Source: Ursus arctos (taxonomy: Eukaryota > Chordata > Mammalia > Carnivora > Ursidae). From it: a stretch of 64,000 nt of DNA. Below the pieces are notes generated by a model. That model was given only the letters and a program-made list of their open reading frames with translations, did no database searches and was not told where the DNA came from. How positions within the stretch are numbered: position 1 is the stretch's first letter; each line of letters begins with the position of its first letter. Shown here piece by piece: positions 11,041 to 23,649 of this stretch. The translations under genes and the position numbers were made by a program. The DNA lies in the NCBI RefSeq assembly GCF_023065955.2, contig NW_026622952.1, positions 29,808,313-29,872,312 of the forward strand, read 5' to 3'.

Positions 11041-13690
11041 AAAAAAAAAGTCAACATGTGCATACTTAGTCTTAGATTCATTGCAAGATGTTCACATTAT
11101 TATAAAAAGAAAATACTTGATAACATTTACAGAAAAGATATAAATGGAAAAAAAACACCAAATTAGGTTCCTATTATATAAAAGATGTTATAGAAGATAC
11201 TGAGAAATATAAAATTCTTCACAAATTGACTTTATAGAGAAAATGACTTACACCTAAGGATACATATCAATTCAACATAATAAAGCCCAGGAGAGGGGCC
11301 ATGAAAAACCGCCCAAGGGAGCCCACAACCCATATACCACCAGGGATTCCCAGGAAGCCAACTGAGTCTGAGACACGGAAGTATCCTGGAATCAAGACTG
11401 CCGTTGGGAATTCATGGACACTGGGTTTGTTTCTTATTCTTTACCTTTGGGGGAAAAAAATCTCTCATTTTTAAATGACAGATTTGGTGTTTGTTCAAAA
11501 TAATTGGATTGCAGTATATTTACTAGCTACCCATCATCTTGTCCTCTATAACACCACCCCCATTTCCTGGAGAAGGGGTGCTTTTTTCTGCATTGGTGCA
11601 GTAGTATGTCTTGATGCTTACATTTCCATTCTACACTCACTGGGGTACTTCTGCTAGATCTTCTTATCTCCACCCTCCAAAGCTAAATAACTGGCAGCTG
11701 ATCTTGGCCAATCAAATTTCTCTCCTGGGACATTAAGACTTAATTGTTAGGAGAAGATTAAAATGTCCACAATTGATGCATCCTATTGACATACCTATAT
11801 ATGTTTGTATGATGGTCCCAGCTACAGAGAGCCGCATGTTCGTATCTGGCCCAGGTATGGTTATTAAGCCTTGTTTCCTGAGTGATCGTCTATCCTTCCA
11901 ATAATAGCTACAATCAAAGTTAGGCAGTTTCTTGTTTTATACTTTGCCTCTTAAGACTTTTTTCGTCTTTTGAAAATCCCACTTAAAACAACTTATTATT
12001 CATAATCAGTGCTAGAGAAGATCAGAGAAAGGGGATGTTGCTCTTAACTGGAGTACTCTTGGGGAAAAATTTATTTTTTGCAAAGAAGAAATGTTTCATA
12101 TGGGACTTGAAGAATGGGTAGAAATGAATTATGTCAAATGAAGAAGAACATTCAGTGATGGGGAAGCATGTTATCAAATATTGGAGGCTGATGAATGCAT
12201 TATAATGGGAGGAAGTGAATAGGAATAAATTGTCATGTTGTAAATGTGTGGGGAACTAGGTTGAGAACATATTAAAATATTGATGCTGGAGTTAAGAATG
12301 TAGGCTTTTAAAAATAATACATACATTGTACATAAAACATTCAAAGATGCTAAGTCCAGGTTGGACTGTGAAAGAAAGAGACCTACTTGAGGAAAGAAAC
12401 CATTAGTCTAATTACAAATCAATAAAAAGAATTATTCACTTTTCTGGCCTTTTCCTTTTGAGTTTAGTTTAAAATTATAACAAAATACAAAAAATACTTA
12501 GGATGTAAAAAAAATGGTATTACAAATCTATGAACCCTGAATATATAAAGCAAGAATAAAATTAAGTATTTTTTTAAATTCTAAGATACAGAATAGCAAA
12601 AAGAGGTGTTTTTTTTTTAGTAAGTTTTTTGAGACCTCTTAATAGGATTTGTGAAAAATGAAAATTAAGGCAAAGTTACAGAATCTATGAAGAGATAGAT
12701 TTTTGACAATCAAAAGAAATTAAAGTAGAATTTTGATCGTAAAAAAGCAGAAGGAAATTGTATCATATACAAGTAAATCAGTATTGACATTCAGTCCATA
12801 TAATTCCGGGTCTAAAATTAGATTGGGTCTAAAATAACCAGTATAATTTCTATGTTAATTAAATTAACAAGGTAAATTACAGAGTAGCATTTTATTGTTA
12901 TTGCTGATGAAAAGTAAACGTTGCAGTCAATCATCTAAATGTAATTTTGGCACTATGGCTTAAGCAAAACATCTGGAATTTGATAGAAACTTCTTTATCT
13001 CTATAAAGTTTCACTCAGTAGATATTTACATTTTCCCTTTTATTCAGAAAATTTATTCTGTGGATATTTCTTCACAACCTTTTGCCTACTGACTACTCTG
13101 GTTTTGATGAATAATAAGAAAATAAATAATGGCACTTTGATACAGGGTACCAGAAATATCTGTGCTGTCCAAAAGGATAGCCATTAGCCATATGTTGCAA
13201 CTGATTTCTTTGAGTGTGGTTAGTTTGAATTCACGTGTGCTTTAAATGTAAAATACCTGTTGACTTTTGAAGACTAGGTAGGAAAAATGCATTTTATATA
13301 TATTGAGGATAAAAATATATGGCTGAGAAAACATATTACTAAATTTCGCTTATTTCTTGTTTATTGTGGTTACTAGAAATTAAAAACAATGCTTGCAGCA
13401 TGCATTATGTATCTTAGAGGACTGATCTAGAGCTTGAAACAATGAAATTTTAACTAGGGAGAGAAAGCCTTCTCTCTTCCAGATTCTGTGATCAAACACC
13501 CTACGGCCTAACCGTGTAAGCAAATTGGTTAATCGTAACCAATGATCATTGTGGCTTCTGGCAAACTTGTCTCTAAGTGCTTCTGATGGCTATTGGTTTA
13601 GCTAAGGCTTAGCAATGGAAGGTGGGTGGCTCAAAGAAGATTGGGTAACTGTTACAGGACTAAGGATTTGCAGTCTCCCTCTCCGTCTAG
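11041..13690. other. Unassigned non-coding sequence
   Basis: Mostly AT-rich. A less AT-rich patch at 11281-11420 and a block at 11470-11960 containing CTTGGCCAATCAAATTTCTC could be old repeats, but I could not name them. No gene structure is visible. Confidence 0.4.
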
Positions 13691-13773
13691 ACCCTATAGG
13701 GAGATTTGTTTTAATGGACAGTGGTGCCCCATAGTGGCTGCCCAGCGTTTATGGGGCCCCTACGGAAGGACAG
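13691..13773 (+). other. Exon-like segment with splice-site consensus (speculative)
   Basis: A pyrimidine tract CTCCCTCTCCGTCTAG ends at 13690 and a strong donor CAGGTAAGAG starts at 13771 (GT at 13774). The 83 bases between them are open in the frame of the 61-codon ORF at 13626-13811. I recognise no protein family in it, there is no second exon I can link, and 83 is not a multiple of three. A non-coding transcript exon or chance are both possible. Confidence 0.12.
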
Positions 13774-14403
13774 GTAAGAGCCCTGCTTCACTCCTGGGAT
13801 CAATGGAATAATGGACCCATGTTCTTGCTCACAGCATTGTTGGCTTTTGATTATAAATGTCTCTTTTTCAGTGACAACTTTGTTTTAATTCAAATACCTA
13901 GGACTGTCTTTTTACTGCAAAGCATCACAGTTTGTTTTTTAAGGTGGCCATCTTCAGTATATTTTCTCAGGGGATGGCCTAAAATTTCCCATTTCACTGT
14001 ATGCATAGAAAACACTTTTTGTTTTTTGAATACATATGATTTTGTAAGTATCACTAATCAAATTTACTACATTGTTTTCTAATATGCTCTGACTGTCAAC
14101 TTTCTTAGTAATTCTCTTACACCCCACAGTGAAAATGACCCATTGTACAATCTGTTGATGGCATTCATTGAATTAGTTAGGCTTATAATCTCACATACTT
14201 GAAAGTATAATAATCAGGAGGATGTTATTTAACATGCAGCATTTCCATCTGGTGTAAATTGGTAATAATTGGGTATTCCAGTCCAGTAAGAGAGCATTGT
14301 GTCCTGTTGCCTGCACATCTCAAAGCAAAGCAATGTATTTGTAAGCTCCTCAGTTATTTTGCATTACAATTAAACATTTTCCAAATATTTAAAGAATAAT
14401 CTT
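13774..14403. other. Unassigned non-coding sequence
   Basis: No supported feature. The frame at 13819-14082 has no recognisable domain. Confidence 0.45.
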
Positions 14404-14474
14404 TATATATACACACACATATGTATATACACACACATACATATATATGTATAGTGTGTGTGTGTGTGTATATA
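14404..14474. repeat. Compound AC/AT/GT microsatellite
   Basis: Alternating purine-pyrimidine tract mixing TATATA, ACACAC and GTGTGT runs. The left half (AC) and the right half (GT) are roughly complementary, so the tract could form a hairpin. Confidence 0.93.
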
Positions 14475-15019
14475 AATCCATTGGAGACTCTTAAGCTGCT
14501 ATTGATATTTAAGGAGAAAATGTCATCTTTTCAATCATCTTTACTATTTTATCTTTTCCCGTTCTATCTTATGTTACAAAAAATGAGTACTTTTTTGCAG
14601 AGCAAAGAATGGCAATATGATAAAATCATTTTGTAGGGCTCTTGATGAATGACAAGAAATCAAACAACTGTCATAATGCCAACTTATTCTCCATTGACAA
14701 GTCCCAGATGTACTCAGTTGATAAGGTCTCCCGTGGAAAATTAAAATTTTTTTATCCTAAATCCTGCATCTTCAAGATTTATGTATTGATGGGAAAAAAT
14801 TTAAGTATAAAATTAGAAATCTATGAAAACTGACAATTTTAATTAGGTCTGTTCCAAAGACTCCAGAGGTCTGATGCAATAGTATCAGGCTAACATCAAG
14901 GTCCTTGTTCTTAGAATATCCCCCCTCCCCTTTTTAACTATATTTTCTTCTTTCATTTTGACTCTTTTCCCAGTATAACCAACCTGTCAATACAATGCTA
15001 CAAGAACAAATTGCCAAGA
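14475..15019. other. Unassigned AT-rich non-coding sequence
   Basis: No feature supported; short open frames only. Confidence 0.45.
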
Positions 15020-15215
15020 CATGCTTTAGTGTGTTTCCTGTTAATTCTCATAACAGCATCATGAAATAGATGCCATATTTATCTCATCTTCTCAGATGAG
15101 GAAGACTGGCTGACTAAATTGTCCACATTACATAAGCGGCAAGTGGGGAGGTCAGACCTTGGGACCTGACCCGAGGCAGTCTAACGCCACAGCTTTTTAA
15201 CTGCTGTTTGATATG
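15020..15215 (-). mobile_element. MIR SINE, antisense
   Basis: CTTCTCAGATGAGGAAGACT, then GCGGCAAGTGG, then ACCCGAGGCAGTCTAACGCC and TTTTTAACTGCTGT reproduce the MIR order read on the minus strand. It is an ancient mammal-wide SINE. Confidence 0.8.
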
Positions 15216-16189
15216 GCTGCTCCCTTCCCTGCCTCTTTGTGGATAAATCTTGAATTCACCTTGCATTTCCTTCTGAAGCCCTTTGCCTTTTGCCCCTCCT
15301 AACTATGTACCTTTCAAATTCTGATTTTTATTTTATCAACTTAGCCTCATTCTTCGTGACTTCGTTTTGACATTTGATTCAATGTCTCCTCCTTGATTTT
15401 TGTAGCAGCTTGTTCTACGAGTCTTAATATTTCTTTTATCTCTTATTTACTGGATTCGGCTACAGTATTTCTTGAAATTTTATCTTTAATCCTTCTTGGT
15501 CACCTATCTTAATAGCTACAGACAGCTCTTGTTGCTATCATAATGCCTTTTTTTTAAATCATGAGTCTTGAATTCTCCCTAGATATCTGCTCTAATATTT
15601 TGAATTGTCAAATGTTTACTTTCAGTGGGGATGTTCATCTATTCTATTCATTCCAAGGCTTACCTAAAATCACAGTCTGACAAAAAATAAAGCAATGGTT
15701 TCAGCACTTTGTTGCTAGATGAGAAGGCCTCAAACAAAATTTCATATTATCACTGCCTTCTTAAGATAAAAGTAACACACACAGGAAATATCTACTCTTC
15801 TTTCTACGTACTTGTCTGGATTTCTAGGCCTATCTTATTTTACGTTTTGCTTATCAATTCTTCTCCCCATTCCTCTCTCTTCCCCCTTAAGTGCTTGTGC
15901 CCCACTCCCACCCCCAACTCCATATTCCTTCTGTCTACCTCCACTTTTCTTTCCTCTCACTCTCCAGAAGTCTATCCATTGTCCTTAATTTTATCTCTCT
16001 TTTTCATGGTTCTCAGCAAGCACTCTTCTTAACTATTCAAGGGCTAGTAAATCATGATGGCAAAAATACCCTCGGTTAGGTGGACTCCATCTTCTCCCTC
16101 TGCCCTATTCACCTTCCTCTCCTTTAAATTGTTGAATTGTTTGGCATAATTATTTAGCCCTTAGTGTAATAGTACATTTTCATCTTACT
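15216..16189. other. Unassigned sequence with a pyrimidine-rich stretch
   Basis: The part from 15850 to 16130 is rich in C and T. It produces overlapping open frames (107 and 62 codons) through composition alone. No gene is supported. Confidence 0.45.
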
Positions 16190-16292
16190 GACTTGCACAT
16201 GACAGCATTATTTTTCTTTCCTGTTCCCCATACAGTGCAACCATGCGAAGCAAACAATAGACATTCAAGTAAACACTTAATTGGATGGATTC
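16190..16292 (+). mobile_element. Possible L2 3'-terminal fragment
   Basis: The block CCCCATACAGTGCAACCATG followed by a degenerate AAACACTTAATTGGATGG end resembles the L2 terminus, but it is strongly diverged. Confidence 0.3.
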
Positions 16293-16763
16293 ATTCTTGG
16301 TCATAGAATACATACTCCTACTTCTCAGAAAATTAAATGATGACTATTCCTCTTGTACGGGACACAGCAAAAAATCTTGTCTAAGATATGTTACCATGTT
16401 GTTACATAATAACTCCTAAAAGTACTTCCACTAATTCTAATGACAGGGATAACTCTCTAAAAATTAACAATGAATTGTTAGAATTATTCTCAGACTAGAG
16501 AAGAAATACATACAAATTCTGTTTCTCAACCGTAAATGAAAAAATTCACACATGTGAACTTGCCCATTGAACCAAACTTTCATGAAGGTCACTATTTGAG
16601 ACTTTTCATTTGCTTGTGACTTTTACTACCTGATATTTACCATATAATAAACACACTGTCCCATTGTACCAGGTCTTTCACCCTTTATCTACCTTTGGTA
16701 CCAGGCACTTATTGTTCTATAGCTACAGTGACTTATTCATATAACTCTGTTACTTATGTCGTC

Positions 16764-17930
16764 TTTAAAAAAAAATTTATTATGTTAGTTATCATACAGT
16801 ACATCATTAGTTTTTGATTTAGTGTTCTATGATTCATTATTTGCATATAACACTCAGTGCTCATTACAACACGTCCCCTCCTTAACACCCATCACTGGGC
16901 TAACCCATCGCCTCACCCCCCCCCTCCCCTTTGAAACCTTCAGTTTGTTTCCTGGAGTCCATAGTCTCTCATGGTTCATCTCCCCCTCTGTTTCCACCCC
17001 CCCTTCATTTTTCCCTTCCTTCTCCTACCGATCTCCCAGCTATTCCTTATGTTCCACAAATGAGCGAAACCATACTCTGTCTTTTTCTGCTTGACTTATT
17101 TCACTTAGCATAATCCCCTCTAGTTCCATCCATGTCAGTGCAGATGGTGGGTATTCATCCTTTCTGATGGCTGAGTAATATTCCATTGTATATATATGAA
17201 CCACATCTTCTCTATCCATTCATCTGTTGAAGGGCATCTCAGTTCCTTCCACAGTTTGGTTATTGTGGACATTGCTGCTGTGAACATTGGGGGTGCATGT
17301 GCCCCTTCTTTTCACTACATCTGTCTGTGGGATAAATACCCAGTAGTGCAGTTGCTGGGTCATAAGTTATTTCTATTTCTATCTTTTTGAGGAACCTCCA
17401 AACTGTTTTCCAGAGTGGCTGTAACAACTTGCATTCCTACCAACAGTGTAAGAGGGTTCCCTTTCTCCACATCCTCTCCAACATTTGTTGTTTCCTACCT
17501 TGTTAATTTTTGCCATTCTAACTGGTGTAAAGTGGTATCTTAATGTGGTTTTGATTTGAATTTCCCTGATGGCTAATGATGTTGAACATTTTTTCATGTG
17601 TCTGTTAGCCATTTATATGTCTTCTTTGGAGAAGTATCTCTTCGTGTTTTCTGGATTATTTTGACTGGATTATTTGTTTTTTGGGTGTTGAGTTTGAGAA
17701 GTTCTTTATAGATCTTGGATACCCTTTATCTGTAATGTCATTTGCAAATATCTTCTCCCATTCCCTGGGTTGCCTCTTAGTTTTGCTGACTGTTTTCTTT
17801 GCTGTGCAAAAGCCTTTTATCTTGATGAAGTCCCAAAGGTTCATTTTTGCTTTTGTTTCCCTTGCCTTTGGAGACGTGTCATGAAAGAAGTTGCTGTGGC
17901 CGATGTCGAAGAGGTTGCTGCCTATGTTCT
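16764..17930 (-). mobile_element. Carnivore-lineage L1, antisense, 5'-truncated
   Basis: The left end is the L1 3' UTR (GTACATCATTAGTTTTTGAT, CTCCTTAACACCCATCACTG, poly-C near 16917). From about 17090 the minus strand reads ORF2 C-terminal sequence. The frame at 17379-17612 keeps the SLAIRE-like stretch, the YHxTPVRMA stretch and the start of the cysteine-rich end (CWRGCGE). The frame at 17656-17844 lies just upstream in ORF2. Frameshifts separate them. A possible target duplication is ATGTCGTCTT near 16756 against ATGTCTTCTT near 17934. It is younger than the other L1s here. Confidence 0.93.
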
Positions 17931-20900
17931 ACTCATGTCTTCTTATACTAAGTTGTGTTTCTTTTTGTCTTTAGGAAGATAATATAAGACAAAAATGTAG
18001 CTTTATGCTCTCCTCTAAATGCCCCGTGCATATACTGTGGTCCATCCAAAGGTGGTTTTGATTGTATAACTGCATTTACTGAATAAAACCTTAGCCTGAC
18101 AGTGAAAGAGTGTTTTTACCATGTGCAGGAGGCCATTTGTCAAAACTGACCTTTTATGTGAAACAGCTACAGTTATTAGTTGATTCAAGTGTCAAAGCCC
18201 TGTTGTAAGATAAGGGAGTCTGCTAGGAAATTTTTTCTCATTTGATAATAGGTTGCAGAAAGAGTTATAGATGGATTTGATGTTTCTGTCTAAGGTTGAA
18301 AACTTAGCCTGAAATGTGCCTAGAACAATTTAGATGACCACCTTTTGTTGGACTGAGTTATATATCATAATTTTGGTTTCCTTGTAGATTGTTCATAAAA
18401 TCGTAATTGAGCAGTATCTTATTTTCATTTATCTTGTTTTAATGCTAGCACAAGCAAGGAACAATAGATTTATAAAATTCCCTATATATGGTGCATTTTA
18501 GGATTTATATATAGATAAATATATGACATTAGAAGCTTTTTCTTTAAAAACGGAGGTTATCTAGCATAAATGCTTTAATGACAATGTGTAATTGATATAA
18601 AATGAAGCGTCATTGTTTTGTAAACAAAAGGTAAAAGACACAAAATTTAAGAAACACGGGAAGTACAAAACCCATAAAAACTGTATCACGAAAACTTTCA
18701 GTGGGATGAACAGGAAAAATTTCTCAATGCAAAAGACAATAGACTTCTACATATTAATACAATACTTATTTTAAATGTACAAGGTATGCCAAAATTGTTA
18801 GGGCTTGCAGATTTCACAGAATTAATCGTAGAGAATATAAGTGTTAAAGGAAAATACCCCAGAAATGTTTTCGATTGAAAATAGAAGGTATAAAAATAAC
18901 ACACTCTACTGCAAAAGATATGACAGTAAGAAAATAATGAAGCTGAAGAAAAGATTTTTTAAAAGGCAAAGAAAGGTATTTAACATTAAAATCATGGAGT
19001 GTGATAGGCCTCAAGCCTACTTCCATGATAAAAACATCCCGGCAAGAAACTAATGTGCCTTGTAATAGCTAGAGCAGCATTAAGTCAGCCATATGGAGAG
19101 CTAAAAATAAGCTTCTTGTTAAACCCATCTTTGGTGGTGAAGATGTCACCTTGAAGGATAGGATAGCAGAAACATGAACTTTATAGAAACCTATTAAACA
19201 TATTAATTATGACTTTGTCTACATGAAAGCATCAAGTGCTATGGAAATTAGTAAATTGGAACAAAATTGGTACGAATATTTCTTTGTGTCAAAAAATTCT
19301 TGATCCAATCTTCTTTCTTCAAGGTTTGGATTATCCTTGAATACACCCTCCCACATGCCTGCCCCCCAAACCACATGCATATATGCACAGATACGTACAT
19401 TGCTTTGAATGGTACTCTGGAACCATGAAAATTAGCGTGTAAACTGCAAAGTAATCTTACTAATCAATGGGGAAAGTTATGACTTTTCTATGACCTTTAC
19501 AAACTTTAGACTAAATAAGAAATGCTCCCATACTGTTATTTATAAATATACAGGAAGATGATAAATGGTAAAACATCTTTTTAGTCCACTGTAGTTTAAC
19601 ACATTGAAAACTGAGAATGTGTTTTTGTTTTTGCTTTCATTTTTAACAACAAAGTACAGTGAATACTGAACGTTATTCTGATGGTCACCTCGATGTCTCC
19701 ACACAGTGGAGTGGATGAAATCTTTTGGGTCCTACGTACACTTTCTGTGTATCCTGTATCTGCCTGCCTCAGAATCAGGATTGCTATGGGAGGAATATAT
19801 TTGGTTGCTACATTTAGGGTTGAATGGGACAGCCAACTCTTTGTAAAGGGCCTACCAAGAATAATTTTGAATAGTACATGTGTTTTCCTCATTGTATAGC
19901 TTATGAACTGAGCAAGTATCACTTCTGTGCCTAATTGTCCTGCTCATTTCTGAGTTTGGATCAGTTTTCAATATTTTATCCTTTTGCCTTCAGTGTTGTA
20001 GAACACTGCTGAGTTTCTTGAATGTGAGATTTTTATCCACTTCTCTTCCTTTGGGACATCTTCATCCTGTCCTCTATGTCAAAATTCACCTTCATCAAAT
20101 TTCTCTGGCCCTATATCCAGAGTCTCTGAACCAGCAGCCATGACCATTTCTCATGGCCAAATCCTTCTGTGTCTCCATTTACATTTCATTCGAACTGCTA
20201 GGTTTATTGCTTGTTTCTTTACTGCACTTCCTTATCAGCTGATTCCTCCTTGAATTGTTCACTTTTGTAAAAATGTTACTTAGGTTTGTCACCGGGAGAC
20301 AAAGAGGCAACACAACTACATGCTTTACTGTCTGTGCATGAACTGAGTAACAGAAGCATGGTGATGAATTGCCAGCCAACTTTGAAATAGTTGTGATAGG
20401 GCACTGATCATGATGAACTATTATGTACATCATTATGAATCTGTTATTTACATAGGGGTTTGTAGACTGAAGAGCTAGCAGCTAAGTTGGTAATTAGTGC
20501 AATGACTCATAATTAATATAATGTGGTAACTGAAATTTGAACTATTGCAGGGGTGATGGTGTTATTTAATTAAACCATTACAACTGCAACCAAGCAACTT
20601 AGAGCCAAGCAAAGTAAAGGCAGTCTGTGTATGTGTGTGTTTGTGTATATAATTTTGTATGCTGTGTTCTACTGTTTGGTGCAAACGTGTTTTTGCTATT
20701 GTATATGCCTGAAATGTTTTTCTCTTAGGATGTGACCTAAAAGTCAGCATAATTATTTTAAGAGATAATTAGAAATAACTTTGAAGCAGATTTTGAAATC
20801 TCAACACTGCTTAAGGTGTTATGATTTTTATGACTTTATTTTTTCTAACATCCTGAAAGTAATTTATGCCTGCATTCCCAAGAATACCTTCAACTGGAGA

Positions 20901-20942
20901 GGAGGATGTCAGAATTTGGGGTTAGGGCATGAAAGTCATTTG
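17931..20942. other. Unassigned, largely unique non-coding sequence
   Basis: No gene or named repeat. A short cluster of SOX-like and FOX-like sites occurs at 18611-18626. Open frames of 108 and 72 codons overlap on opposite strands near 19.6-19.9 kb, which argues against either being a real gene. Confidence 0.45.
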
Positions 20943-21290
20943 ATCCTCACATTTTTGGAGATGCAGTTGACATATAACACTGTAAGTTTAAGGTGTACAA
21001 TGCATTATTTTGATATATTCATACTCTGTAATATGATATCACCATAGCATTAGCTAATACTTCTATCACCTCACATAATTATTTCTTTGTTGCAGTGAGA
21101 ACAGTTAAGTCTCTTAGCAACTTCGGGGTATGGAATGAAGTATTGTTGATGATAAGCACCATGTTGTATGTTAAATCCCCAGAACTTCCTCGTCTACTGG
21201 TTGCAAGTTGTACCCTTAAACAATATCTTTCCAATTCCCCATCCCCAGCTCCTGGTCACCACCATTGTACTCTGAGTTGGGCACTACAGC
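20943..21290 (-). mobile_element. L1 3' UTR fragment, antisense (L1MA/L1MB-like)
   Basis: GGAGATGCAGTTGACATATA, then TTTAAGGTGTACAATGCATT, CTAATACTTCTATCACCTCA, AATCCCCAGAACTTCCTCGT and GGTCACCACCATTGTACTCT occur in L1 3' UTR order on the minus strand. A related copy starts the L1 at 43869. Confidence 0.87.
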
Positions 21291-21474
21291 CTTAAATTAG
21301 GCTGTAACTTTTATTTAAATGACTATATCAATACAGTCTGAATATATACGGGTAAGATTTAGAAAACATTTTCATTACTACTTAAGTTGTTCAACCTGTT
21401 CCTTCTATTTTTGGATTAAAAAAGGAGAGATTGTAGGCTGCTTCCTCTCTGAAAGTCTCTCTTTACCAGCACAT

Positions 21475-21600
21475 GTCACTTAATATCCTAAAACTTCAGA
21501 GCTGTAGGAGATCGTGGACTTCCCCTCACAGATGAGAAAATGGAAGGAATGACACAAAAGTGAAATAAATAGAAGTGGATTCGAAGTTTTTAATCACCTA
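21475..21600 (-). mobile_element. Possible MIR-like fragment, antisense
   Basis: AGAGCTGTAGGAGATCGTGG followed by CTCACAGATGAGAAAATGGA recalls the ancient MIR/L3-type text, but only a short core is recognisable. Confidence 0.33.
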
Positions 21601-23649
21601 GTACAGTTAAAATATTTCTGTGAAGTTGACAATCTAGAAAATATTCTTTATCTATTGTTGGACTTACACAACAATAGGCCTCCAGGTTGGCTAGCAGGAA
21701 TTCACTTCACTGTACTAATAGAAAACAGGCGGAGAGGGGTTCAGTGTGTCTGTGAAGTGACACACTCCTGATAGGAGCTCATCTCCTCATCTTGGTGCCC
21801 AGGCTCTGTTCCCTACCTGTTGCCTTTGTGTGGAACTGGAAACCCCTTCCACGCATGTGTAGACCCTCATTTACAGAAACAACTAAATCATGCTTCGAGT
21901 GACTTTCCACACATGGGTCCTTCGCAATCTTGATCTCTTTTCAAAGGTTTACAGGTATTACTCTACACCTGCTGGAACTGTTAACTCAGGGTCAAACAGA
22001 AAGCTTTCTCTAGCCACATACAGAAGGAAAGTGATGAAATGATTTACTCTAGGAAGGTGGACTGTGTTGCCGCTAATTCCTATGCATGCTGTTGATGCTT
22101 TGCTTATAGACAGGTTGTTTCAGAGGTTTGCTTTCATGAGTTTGCCATCCTTTCTACTGCTGTCTAACCTATGTGATGATGACTTCAGTTAATGGGTTGC
22201 CTTCTGCAAAGAGCTTCTAAACCTCTCAGACAAGTTTGTATTGTGTCACATACGCATATTCATAGTATCTTTTGCCGAAATGTTAATAAGCAGGTGAGGA
22301 AGTTAAAGATAGATTAATACAAATTATATAAATTTATAAAGGAGTTAAGATGTTCGGCAAGTTTTAAGGAAAATATCCCTTCTTATTTCAAGATATTGAG
22401 TTCTTGGTCCATGCTTTGTATGGAAAGCGGTCATCCTAAAATAAGAGGATGCTTACTGTAGAAATGATGGTGACATTTTCAAAATCATCATAACTAGCAT
22501 ATAACAATACACCTGTGATTTCTGCAGTGAATCTTTCACGCTCAACTTCTCTATATACAGGATTTAAAGATGGCTAAAGTTTTCAAGCAGAAAATTGTAT
22601 GTCCACAGCAAATTTGACGTGAACGCTAGATCAAAAATACCTTTGGGGAAAAAATACCTTTGAAACTTTTGTGTCAAAAAACGGCAAATACAATAAGAGT
22701 GGTAAATTTAATGGGGCAACCACTTTCAGGTATATTTGTGTGATTGAAACACTTGCATTGAGGATGTTACTGATGTAATATTTTCGCTAGACATTTTTCT
22801 CAGTAACATACAATCTACAGTTTTCCCTTTGTCCTTCATGATTATAAAAAGTCAAATAATTGTTTCTGTAAATAGTAGTTAACGTTGAATAATTGCACTA
22901 GAATTTGTATGTTTCGATTTTTATCAAACATGCTTTTTATAAAGCATTGAGTTGTCATTTAAAATTCATTTAAATTTCTGAAACTTAATCTCAGAGAATC
23001 CTAATTTATGAAATAGTCCAGTGGGATAATATATATTTAACAGCCAGAGATTCTACTTGGAGTTTTCTGTATGTAACAAGCAGTTCGTTCAAGGTGAAGA
23101 TTGTTAAGCACGCGAGGTTTGCATATTTCCTAGAGGCTCACATTAAATCCATTCAACAGTGTGATGACCTTGCCACCAGCTTCCTCCCAGGAAAATGACA
23201 CTTAACATTTGTAGGGTTAAACAAAATATATGATAGGAAAACCAAAAAAGGATGAATGATTATGAATCAAAGGAACATATCTTAGATCATCTCTTCAGTG
23301 ATCGTATAAACCTTTGTATAATGATCACATCAAGAACAGTATCTGTTCTCGTGAGTTGTCTGTAGATTGGACTTGACAATTGAAGTTCAGTGTGACAAAC
23401 TGAAATAAATGTTTTACATATGAGAAAGGGTTTAATAAATGAGTTTTTTCTGGGTCCTGGTCTTAAGAAGGGGGCTTTAGTCTCTTCCTGTCACCATAGT
23501 TTCTTTGCCACATAAAGGCATCTGAAATATGCTGTGAGTAAAAGTGGGGTATCAAGTTGGTAGGATATTTTAGATAATAGTCACAATTCAAATGAAAAAT
23601 AATTTATTTTTGAATTTGTCTTACAGCTGAGTACATTAAAAATTTTTTT
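21601..23649. other. Unassigned, largely unique non-coding sequence
   Basis: No gene or named repeat. The stretches at about 22.0-22.3 kb and 23.0-23.4 kb have balanced composition without repeat hallmarks and could include conserved sequence. Comparison with other mammals is needed to tell. Confidence 0.4.

Noticed and set aside
14404..14474. CRISPR-like or regular repeat array
   Set aside because: It is a dinucleotide microsatellite without spacers; no array of regularly spaced repeats exists anywhere in the window.
15709..16032. 107-codon plus-strand frame with a second overlapping frame
   Set aside because: Openness comes from a pyrimidine-rich tract that lacks stops in two frames at once; no family resemblance.
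17379..17844. Coding exons of a reverse transcriptase gene
   Set aside because: The two minus-strand frames are L1 ORF2 C-terminal fragments separated by frameshifts in a 5'-truncated element, so not a host gene.
19596..19922. 108-codon minus-strand frame
   Set aside because: A 72-codon frame lies on the opposite strand over the same bases, and neither shows a domain or splice signal.
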